Both the position numbers and the translations under genes were made by a program. DNA of 11,983 bases, taken from assembly GCA_030611285.1 (NCBI GenBank), contig JAUWQC010000017.1, forward strand, positions 1-11,983, written 5' to 3'. The notes beneath the pieces are model-generated. The model made no database searches and was not told the DNA's origin. It worked only from the letters and a program-made list of their open reading frames with translations. Of this stretch, positions 1-5,873 are shown one piece after another (the stretch's first letter is position 1; every line of letters starts with the position of its first letter). The DNA comes from a bacterium. GTDB lineage: Bacteria; Actinomycetota; Humimicrobiia; Humimicrobiales; Humimicrobiaceae.

Positions 1-81
1 TTAAAAAAAAATAAATAAATTTAACAGCTACCCAAAATATAATAAACGTATTATAATATAAACATACTATATCATAATCTA

Positions 82-112
82 ATTATAAATTTTTATAAAA
101 GTACAATATCAA
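82..112 (-). promoter_or_regulatory. second possible leftward promoter
   Basis: On the minus strand a -35-like TTGATA (107-112, five of six matches) is followed after 19 bases by a perfect TATAAT (82-87). The spacer is two bases longer than ideal. The -35 lies inside the inverted repeat at 106-125, so a protein bound there would cover it. The evidence is weaker than for the upstream promoter. Confidence 0.28.
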
Positions 113-125
113 TACACATTGATAT
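106..125. promoter_or_regulatory. perfect inverted repeat, possible operator
   Basis: ATATCAAT (106-113) and ATTGATAT (118-125) are exact inverted copies around the four bases ACAC. The element lies just downstream of the start expected from the 150-178 promoter and overlaps the -35 of the second candidate. That position and symmetry suit a dimeric repressor site. As RNA it would form only a weak A/U-rich hairpin with no T run. The regulator is unknown, and the sequence does not match an operator I recognise. Confidence 0.4.
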
Positions 126-135
126 AATATATTTT

Positions 136-151
136 GTATGTAAGTATGTAA
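136..151. repeat. 8-bp tandem repeat overlapping the -10 region
   Basis: GTATGTAA occurs twice head to tail (136-143 and 144-151 on the plus strand). The repeat touches the -10 hexamer of the leftward promoter at 150-155 and covers its expected start site. It could be a direct-repeat operator, but in such AT-rich DNA a chance duplication is equally possible. Confidence 0.4.
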
Positions 152-178
152 TATAAATCTTTATATTATAAATGTCAA
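150..178 (-). promoter_or_regulatory. strong sigma-70-type promoter reading leftward
   Basis: On the minus strand there is a perfect -35 TTGACA (173-178), a 17-base spacer and a -10 TATATT (150-155, five of six matches). Transcription would start near 143 and run left, away from aspS. The hexamers and spacing are close to the vegetative consensus. The surrounding DNA is so AT-rich that the -10 alone means little, but the exact -35 at the right distance makes this the best promoter in the window. Confidence 0.5.
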
Positions 179-317
179 TAGAAATTTTTAAAAAATTTTA
201 ATAGTATTAATTAATATATTTCCAATACATATTTTAATAAAATGTCTTACTTGGCTCCATATAGTAGGATTTTTGAAATTGATATTAAAATATAGGTCTA
301 ACAGTCAAAATCAGTTT

Positions 318-2117
318 CTATTCTTGACCATCTTCTTCCATTATATCAATAGATACTTCTTTTAGTTGTTCATCTGTCACACTTGAAGGTGAGTCAGTTA
401 GCATACATACTGCCGATTGTGTTTTTGGAAAAGCTATTACCTCTCTGATGCTTTTAACTTTCGCCATTAACATAATCAGCCTATCCATTCCAATAGCTAT
501 GCCACCATGAGGCGGAGCGCCATATTCCAGCGCTCTAGTAAAAAAACCAAAATTTTCTCTAATTTTTTTTTCATCCAACTTTAGTATTTTAAATATCTTT
601 TTTTGTAAATTCACATCATTAATCCTGATAGAACCACCTCCTATCTCTACCCCATTCAGCACTATATCATAAGCCATAGAATTAACCTTTAAAGGTTCAC
701 TGTCAAGGTAACCGGCTGTATTTTCATCTGGTTTGGTGAATGGATGATGCACCGGGGTGATTCTTTTCTCTTTCTCATCCCATTCAAATAATGGAAAATC
801 ATATACCCATACAAAATTGAATTCATCTGCTCTTATTAGTTTTAATTTACGAGCCAGATGTTTTCTTATCATACCGAGCGTCTGGCATGCAGTTATAAAT
901 TTATCAGCAACAATGAGCAGCAGATTTTTTTCTTTTAAGCTTAAAGCTTTAATTAAACCTTCCTTTTCTGTATCAGATAAAAACTTGGATATTGGAGATT
1001 GTAAATTCATATTTTCATCAATTTTAATCCATACCAGTCCACCGGCGCCAAACTTCCTTGCCGTCTCAACAAGATGGCCGAGCTCTTTTCTGGTAAAATC
1101 TAAATAGTCATTGACTACAATACTTTTTACGGCCCCATTATTTTTTAATACATCTTTGAAAATTTTAATTTCGCTATTTCTAAATAAGCCTGAAATATCT
1201 TTTATAGGAAGGCCGAATCTCAAATCAGGTTTATCTGTACCGTACGTTTCCATACTATCTTTCCACCTTATCCGCTTAAAAGGCAGCTTTACTTCTTTAT
1301 TTAACACCTCTTTAAAGATATGAGAAAATAGACCTTCCATTATTTCCATCACATCATCTGCCTCTACAAAAGTCATTTCCATATCTATCTGCGTAAACTC
1401 TGGCTGTCTGTCTGCTCTTAAATCTTCATCTCTAAAACATCTTGCAATCTGATAGCACCTATCAAATCCGGAAAACATTAAGATCTGTTTAAAAAGCTGC
1501 GGCGATTGTGGAAGAGCGTAAAATTTACCCGGGTTCATTCTTGAAGGAACCAGAAAATCTCTTGCACCCTCCGGAGTACTTTTTGCCATTATGGGAGTCT
1601 CTATCTCCAAAAAACCTTTGGAGTTAAAATATTTTCTGGTAGCGTCTGTTACATTATGCCTTAACCTGATATTTTCCTGCATTTGCCTGGTCCTTAAATC
1701 AATATATCTGTATTTTAACCTTGTATTCTCTTCTACTTTACTTCTATCTTCAAGCAAAAAAGGAGGAGTTTTAGCCTTGCTAAAAATTTTAATATCTTTT
1801 ACCACTATTTCTACTTCACCGCTGGGAATTGAGGGATTAATTGTATCTTTTGACCTATTAGTGACTTTTCCGCTTATTTTAATAACATATTCACTACGGA
1901 CATCTTTGGCTGTAGTATAAGGATTTTTATTTATACCGGGATTAAAAACTAATTGGACAACACCGGAAAAATCCCTCAGGTCCAAAAAAATTAACTTTCC
2001 ATGATCTCTTCTCCTGCCGACCCATCCGCTTAAAGTAACTTCTTTTCCCGCAAATTCTTTATTTATCTCTCCGCATAAATTAGTCCTCATTCTGGTTTTA
2101 TAAACAGAATTAACCAT
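318..2117 (-). CDS. aspS: aspartyl-tRNA synthetase (AspRS)
   Basis: This class IIb synthetase charges tRNA with aspartate in the cytoplasm. The 599-residue product is full length for bacterial AspRS. An N-terminal OB-fold anticodon-binding domain (about 12-115) is followed by the catalytic core: motif 1 region FLEIETPIMAKSTPEGARDF (169-188), QSPQLFKQ (204-211), motif 2 FRDEDLRADRQPEFTQ (228-243) and motif 3 GGIAIGMDR (538-546). A bacterial-type GAD insertion lies between, roughly 285-415. The ATG at 2115-2117 is chosen because AGGAG (2127-2131) precedes it by 9 bases; the family's usual N-terminus (MRTNLCGEI) begins at residue 10, so the first nine residues are an extension. It overlaps the 3' end of hisS by 8 bases, which implies translational coupling. 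His39 in RRRDHG resembles non-discriminating AspRS, discussed under findings. Confidence 0.97.
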   Translation of the reverse strand: MVNSVYKTRMRTNLCGEINKEFAGKEVTLSGWVGRRRDHGKLIFLDLRDFSGVVQLVFNPGINKNPYTTAKDVRSEYVIKISGKVTNRSKDTINPSIPSGEVEIVVKDIKIFSKAKTPPFLLEDRSKVEENTRLKYRYIDLRTRQMQENIRLRHNVTDATRKYFNSKGFLEIETPIMAKSTPEGARDFLVPSRMNPGKFYALPQSPQLFKQILMFSGFDRCYQIARCFRDEDLRADRQPEFTQIDMEMTFVEADDVMEIMEGLFSHIFKEVLNKEVKLPFKRIRWKDSMETYGTDKPDLRFGLPIKDISGLFRNSEIKIFKDVLKNNGAVKSIVVNDYLDFTRKELGHLVETARKFGAGGLVWIKIDENMNLQSPISKFLSDTEKEGLIKALSLKEKNLLLIVADKFITACQTLGMIRKHLARKLKLIRADEFNFVWVYDFPLFEWDEKEKRITPVHHPFTKPDENTAGYLDSEPLKVNSMAYDIVLNGVEIGGGSIRINDVNLQKKIFKILKLDEKKIRENFGFFTRALEYGAPPHGGIAIGMDRLIMLMAKVKSIREVIAFPKTQSAVCMLTDSPSSVTDEQLKEVSIDIMEEDGQE

Positions 2118-3393
2118 AATAATTTGCTCCTATAATTTCCATGATCTTATCCTTTTGATTTTTCCAGTCAACTTTGTATTGCTTGAACTTTTTAATATCT
2201 TTTATGGTCAGGCTCTCACTATTTAATTCATCTTCACCAATTATAATAATAAAATCATAATTATTATCTCTAGCCCATTTTATCTCTTTTTTCAAGTTCT
2301 TATTACTAAAATTAATATCGCAGGTCACTTCCATTTCTCTGAGATACTTTAGAATATCCAGAGAATAATTCTGACAATTTTTATTCATGGTTATTAAATA
2401 AACTCTGGATTTTCTGGCAAGCTTTCCAATCTTTAAATTTAATTGTTTCATAAGCATCATTGTCCTATCAATTCCTACCGCAAAGCCTACGGCAGGAATT
2501 TCCGGACCACCCATTTGATTTATTAAATTATCATACCTTCCTCCACCACCCAGGGCATTCTGCTCGCTGTGCAGGTCCTCGGATATTATTTCAAATATGG
2601 TTTTAGTATAATAATCAAAACCTCTTACCAGGTTTTTATCTACTCTGTACTTTATTTTAAGGATTTTCAGGCACTCCAAAACTTCTTTAAAATTTCTCTC
2701 ACACTCAGAACATAAATAAGAAGATACCCCTGGCGAACTGGCTAAAATACTCCTGCAGCTATTTTTTTTACAGTCAAAAACCCTTAAGGGATTCTTTTCA
2801 AACCTATTCTGGCAATCATTACACAATTTTCCCAGTTCAGGCTTCATATATTTTTTAAATTCCGCAAGAAATTTTTCCCTGCACCTGCTGCACCCCATAC
2901 CGTTTACAAGAAGTATTAATTTTTTAAATCCCAATTTTATAAAAAATGAATTTAAAATCCAGATAACTTCAGCATCTATAACTGGATTATTCGTACCAAT
3001 AGACTCTATTCCCAGCTGCCAGAATTCCCTCATTCTTCCCTTCTGCGGTCTTTCGTATCTAAACATATTACCAATATAAAACAATTTAAGTGGCATATTT
3101 TCAGAGTATATCTTATTCTCAATAACAGCTCTTACAATTGGCGCAGTGCCCTCAGGCCGCAGTGTCAATGATCTTCCTTTCTTATCCATGAAAGTATACA
3201 TTTCCTTTTGTACTATATCAGTACCTTCGCCAATACTTCTACTGAAAACCTGAGTATATTCAAATGCAGGGGTTATTATTTCGCTGTAATTAAATATTTC
3301 AAATATTTTTCTGGCAGTATTTATAATGAAATTTCTGTAATCTATATCTTCACCATAAATATCACTTGTACCCCTGGGGGAACTTATTTTCAA
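2110..3393 (-). CDS. hisS: histidyl-tRNA synthetase (HisRS)
   Basis: This class IIa synthetase charges tRNA-His with histidine. The 427-residue length is typical of the bacterial enzyme. Visible signatures are TLRPEGTAPIVRA (77-89), motif 2 GNMFRYERPQKGRMREFWQ (108-126), the HisA-type motif LVRGFDYYTKTIFE (255-268), GGGGRYD (282-288) and motif 3 AVGFAVGIDR (301-310), with the C-terminal anticodon-binding domain after about 325. The central insertion carries eight cysteines in four pairs (168/171, 191/194, 208/213, 228/231), as in many clostridial HisRS. The start is TTG (3391-3393), chosen because GGTGG precedes it by six bases and translation then begins exactly at the family's MKISSPRGT-type N-terminus. 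A short gap separates it from rel, and aspS overlaps its end. Confidence 0.97.
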   Translation of the reverse strand: MKISSPRGTSDIYGEDIDYRNFIINTARKIFEIFNYSEIITPAFEYTQVFSRSIGEGTDIVQKEMYTFMDKKGRSLTLRPEGTAPIVRAVIENKIYSENMPLKLFYIGNMFRYERPQKGRMREFWQLGIESIGTNNPVIDAEVIWILNSFFIKLGFKKLILLVNGMGCSRCREKFLAEFKKYMKPELGKLCNDCQNRFEKNPLRVFDCKKNSCRSILASSPGVSSYLCSECERNFKEVLECLKILKIKYRVDKNLVRGFDYYTKTIFEIISEDLHSEQNALGGGGRYDNLINQMGGPEIPAVGFAVGIDRTMMLMKQLNLKIGKLARKSRVYLITMNKNCQNYSLDILKYLREMEVTCDINFSNKNLKKEIKWARDNNYDFIIIIGEDELNSESLTIKDIKKFKQYKVDWKNQKDKIMEIIGANYYG

Positions 3394-3431
3394 AGTAAAC
3401 CACCTTTTTCCTTCCCACTGCTTTCTTTCAA
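3390..3431 (-). CDS. possible 13-codon upstream ORF coupled to hisS
   Basis: A perfect AAGGAG (3438-3443) stands six bases before a TTG codon (3429-3431). That codon opens a 13-residue frame, MKESSGKEKGGLL if initiated with Met, ending in TGA. The stop overlaps the TTG start of hisS in the four bases TTGA, the geometry of translational coupling. It contains no histidine run, so it is not a classical attenuation leader. It may be a coupling peptide that loads ribosomes onto the TTG start, or a chance frame; it could also be a leftover of a gene lost from this gap. No homologue is recognised. Confidence 0.25.
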   Translation of the reverse strand: MKESSGKEKGGLL

Positions 3432-3446
3432 AAAATACTCCTTCAG

Positions 3447-3475
3447 ATAATAGTTTGACTCCAGTTCATATTCAA
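3447..3475 (-). promoter_or_regulatory. candidate promoter for hisS-aspS
   Basis: Just after the rel stop codon, the minus strand has TTGAAT (3470-3475), a 17-base spacer and TATTAT (3447-3452, five of six matches). Transcription would start near 3440 and leave a leader of under 50 bases before hisS. That would put the AAGGAG of the small upstream ORF at or near the 5' end. The spacing is ideal but the -35 is only four of six. It would allow hisS-aspS to be expressed separately from rel. Confidence 0.35.
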
Positions 3476-3491
3476 GATTGCTGGCCGGTCT

Positions 3492-5702
3492 TTACTTTCT
3501 AGGTAATACTCTAAAAGCGTCATAAACTGAATCTATCTGTCTTATATTGTTAATAACATCTTTTAGAATATATTTATTGCTAATTTCTATTAAAAATCTA
3601 AATTTAACATGACCGCTTTTATCAATTCTTAAAGTATGGGCTCTAAGTATATTCAAGTCATACTCACTTATTGCATTAGTAATATCTCTCAGAAGCTTAG
3701 TTCTGTCCAGAGCTTCAATCTGTATTTCAGCATTAAATTTACAAGGAGCCTTTTTATCCCAGACCACTTCAATAAATCTTTGCTTTTCAGAACTCATTAA
3801 AGTGTTAACATTATTACAGTCATTCCTATGAACTGAAATTCCTTTACCTCTGGTAATATAACCCACAATATTATCTCCGGGAACCGGATTACAGCACCTG
3901 GCAATAGTTACCAGCACTTCTTCCATACCACTGACTTTAATGCCGCTGCTTACTTTTTCCTCAGCTTCTTTTCTATGTATGTCTTCAATAGTTAGCTCTT
4001 TTTCAGGCTTTGTCTGGCTCAATTTTTTTACTATTTTGGTAAAAACCTGATGCGCCGACACCTTATGTGAACCAATACCTCTAAACAGGGTGTCCACTTT
4101 CCTAAAATTTATCTCTTTTGCCACTTCTTCAAAAATTTCTGTGGGCACGCTTTTAAAAGAAAGGCCGTTTTTCCTTAAAATTTTTAACATTATATCTCTA
4201 CCTTCATTATATGTTTCCTGTCTCTGCTCTTTACTGAACCATTGTTTTATCTTATTGCGCGCTCTTGAAGTTTTAACCACATTAAGCCAGTCTCTACTGG
4301 GCCCCTTTTTGGTTTTTGAAACTATTATTTCTACAATATCACCATTTTTCAGGACGGTCTCAATGGGAATCATATTTCCATTTATTTTTGCACCTATGGC
4401 ATTATGTCCCACATCAGAGTGTATCTGATACGCAAAATCAATAGTAGTAGCACCTCTGGGTAGATTTACTACTTTTCCTTTTGGAGTAAATACAAATACT
4501 TCTTCTTCAAATAAATCCAGTTTCAGTGATTCCATATAATCCCGGGGGTCCTTTAATTCTTTTTGCCAGTCCAGTATTTGTCTTATCCATGCTACTCTTT
4601 TATCGAATCCGCTGAGCTTTTTAACCCTGCCTTCCTTATATCTATAGTGCGCAGCAATACCATATTCTGCAAATTTGTGCATCTCAAATGTTCTTATCTG
4701 TATTTCCAGAGGCTTACCATTTATTCCAATGACTGTGGTATGAAGGGATTGATACATATTAAATTTGGGATTGGCTATAAAGTCTTTGAACCTTGCCGGT
4801 ACAGGCTTCCACAATGAATGTATTATTCCAAGGACAGCATAACAGCTTTTTACACCATCTACTATAATTCTAATTGCAATTATGTCATATATGTCTTCAA
4901 ATTTTCTATTTTGCTTTGTAATTTTATTATAAACACTATAATAAGTTTTAATTCTCCCGCTTATATCAGCTGATATTTTTACTTCCTTTAATTTTTTATT
5001 AACTATTTTTATAACTTCATCAACTAATGATTTTCTTTCTTTCAGTTTTTCATTGAACATATCCTTTATTTTCACGTACTCTTTGGGATGCAGATATTTA
5101 AAACTTAAATTTTCCAGCTCTGACTTTATTTGATATATTCCCAATCTGTGTGCAATAGGAGCATAAACTTCCAGAGTTTCTATTGAATTTATATGTCTTT
5201 TTTCCTCATTTAGGGAAGATAGGGTCCGCATATTATGAAGCCTGTCAGCAAGCTTTACTAGTATTATTCTCACATCTTCAGACATTGCAATTATCATTTT
5301 TCTTATATTGCTTACCTGCTGCTCTTCTTTGCTGCTAAAAACTATTTTATCTAATTTTGTAACTCCATTTATAATATTGGCAGTCTTTTGCCCGAATTCT
5401 TTTTTAGCCATTTCCAGACTATAATCCGTATCTTCTATTACATCATGTAAAATTGCTGATATAATAGATGTCTGATCAAGCTCAATATCCGCCAGTATTC
5501 CGGCTACTTCAAGCGGATGGACTATAAAAGGCTCACCAGATTTTCTATACTGGTTTTGATGATATTCCTTTGAAACCAGATAAGCCTTATGGAGTAATTG
5601 AAGGTCTACATCAGGATTGTAGGCTTTAATTTTTTTTACTAACTTATTATATATAAGATCAGTATTTATATTCTTAATTTTACTACTCAGTTTTAAACTC
5701 AT
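3492..5702 (-). CDS. rel: bifunctional (p)ppGpp synthetase/hydrolase (long RSH, Rel)
   Basis: This is the ribosome-associated stringent-response enzyme, making and degrading (p)ppGpp in the cytoplasm. The 736 residues show the full long-RSH layout. The HD hydrolase domain (about 35-190) keeps H62, the H86-D87 pair with VIEDT, and LADRLHN (D153), so hydrolysis should be active. The synthetase domain (about 240-360) has RFKD (304-307), the RXKD form of bifunctional Rel rather than the EXDD of monofunctional RelA, followed by NPKFNMYQSLHTTV. A TGS domain follows (402-462), then the zinc-finger/conserved-Cys region ARCCNPVPGD (601-610) with H625 and C629, and a C-terminal ACT domain (about 660-733). 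The ATG at 5700-5702 has only a weak AAGAAAG just before it. An overlapping upstream ATG (nine bases earlier plus one) is out of frame. Confidence 0.97.
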   Translation of the reverse strand: MSLKLSSKIKNINTDLIYNKLVKKIKAYNPDVDLQLLHKAYLVSKEYHQNQYRKSGEPFIVHPLEVAGILADIELDQTSIISAILHDVIEDTDYSLEMAKKEFGQKTANIINGVTKLDKIVFSSKEEQQVSNIRKMIIAMSEDVRIILVKLADRLHNMRTLSSLNEEKRHINSIETLEVYAPIAHRLGIYQIKSELENLSFKYLHPKEYVKIKDMFNEKLKERKSLVDEVIKIVNKKLKEVKISADISGRIKTYYSVYNKITKQNRKFEDIYDIIAIRIIVDGVKSCYAVLGIIHSLWKPVPARFKDFIANPKFNMYQSLHTTVIGINGKPLEIQIRTFEMHKFAEYGIAAHYRYKEGRVKKLSGFDKRVAWIRQILDWQKELKDPRDYMESLKLDLFEEEVFVFTPKGKVVNLPRGATTIDFAYQIHSDVGHNAIGAKINGNMIPIETVLKNGDIVEIIVSKTKKGPSRDWLNVVKTSRARNKIKQWFSKEQRQETYNEGRDIMLKILRKNGLSFKSVPTEIFEEVAKEINFRKVDTLFRGIGSHKVSAHQVFTKIVKKLSQTKPEKELTIEDIHRKEAEEKVSSGIKVSGMEEVLVTIARCCNPVPGDNIVGYITRGKGISVHRNDCNNVNTLMSSEKQRFIEVVWDKKAPCKFNAEIQIEALDRTKLLRDITNAISEYDLNILRAHTLRIDKSGHVKFRFLIEISNKYILKDVINNIRQIDSVYDAFRVLPRK

Positions 5703-5725
5703 CTTTCTTCATTTTTAATTGAAAA

Positions 5726-5743
5726 ATTATTATTATTATTATA
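5726..5743. repeat. ATT trinucleotide microsatellite upstream of rel
   Basis: Five ATT units run from 5726 to 5740, with the pattern continuing two more bases. The tract includes the candidate -10 of rel and the expected start site. Slippage would change the distance between promoter and start codon, which could vary leader length. At five units it is short, and a regulatory role is only a possibility. Confidence 0.5.
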
Positions 5744-5767
5744 GAACATTTTTGGTTTCTGTGACAT
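5738..5767 (-). promoter_or_regulatory. candidate rel promoter partly inside a transposon end
   Basis: On the minus strand ATGTCA (5762-5767, four of six matches to TTGACA) is followed after 18 bases by a perfect TATAAT (5738-5743). Transcription would start near 5731, giving a leader of about 30 bases to the rel ATG. The -35 hexamer is part of the GAGGATGTCAC terminus of the IS200/IS605-like remnant, so the insertion may have supplied it. The match is moderate and the -10 sits in an ATT microsatellite. Confidence 0.35.
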
Positions 5768-5872
5768 CCTCACGGCAATAAATTACCGTACATTCCAATA
5801 TTAGGAAACGGTTCCTGCTGCTTCACAGAGCCAACTTGTCTCTTTTTGAAAGGAAAAACAGCGGTTGGCTTC
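5761..5872 (-). mobile_element. solo right end of an IS200/IS605 (TnpB)-type element, omega-RNA-like
   Basis: Read on the minus strand, this segment begins two bases after the recJ stop. It ends in an imperfect hairpin (ACGGTAA, loop TTTA, TTGCCGT; 5772-5789) followed at once by GAGGATGTCAC (5761-5771), the arrangement I know from IS605-family right ends. Upstream, one frame ends in ETSWLCEAAGTVS before a stop at 5801-5803, resembling the degenerate tnpB C-terminus (CEAG-like) that overlaps the omega-RNA scaffold. Further helices are AGCCAAC with GTTGGCT (5829-5835 and 5864-5870), TCTGTGA with TCACAGA (5823-5829 and 5758-5764), and AGGAA with TTCCT (5803-5816). No transposase or TnpB body is present and recJ is intact, so this is a remnant or a miniature derivative. 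Family assignment rests on remembered pattern, not on a search. Confidence 0.55.
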
Positions 5873-5873
5873 T

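Larger units (their letters stand above)
1..317. other. AT-rich gene-free region left of aspS
   Basis: This stretch follows the aspS stop codon and has no credible coding sequence on either strand; the leftward ATG codons open frames of only a few codons. It is close to pure A+T. It contains two leftward promoter-like arrangements, a perfect 8+8 inverted repeat and an 8-bp tandem repeat, listed separately. There is no GC-rich hairpin followed by a T run, so the operon end is not marked by a recognisable intrinsic terminator. The likeliest role is the spacer and control region of a gene transcribed leftward beyond the window edge, which is inference. Confidence 0.6.

Noticed and set aside
106..125. 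FNR/Crp box
   Set aside because: FNR sites read TTGAT-N4-ATCAA; here the half-sites are in the opposite order (ATCAAT-N4-ATTGAT), so only the symmetry is shared.
181..200. Intrinsic terminator after aspS
   Set aside because: AAATTTTT and AAAAATTT form an A/T-only palindrome with almost no loop and no GC stem, so it would not be a stable terminator.
757..1107. Plus-strand open frames across the window (for example 757-1107, 8502-8933, 9732-10142)
   Set aside because: All lie antisense inside strongly recognisable minus-strand genes, lack ribosome binding sites and match no family; they are by-products of codon bias in low-GC DNA.
3394..3491. T-box leader ahead of hisS
   Set aside because: The gap is too short for a T-box stem I plus antiterminator, and the AGGGTGG-ACCGCG consensus and terminator are absent. 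The GGTGG here is the hisS ribosome binding site.
5703..5873. 6S RNA or bacterial SRP RNA in the recJ-rel gap
   Set aside because: The segment has several short hairpins rather than one long bulged rod with a central bubble, and it lacks the conserved GGAA-loop helix of SRP RNA. The GAGGATGTCAC end and CEAAG-type frame fit a TnpB-element right end better.
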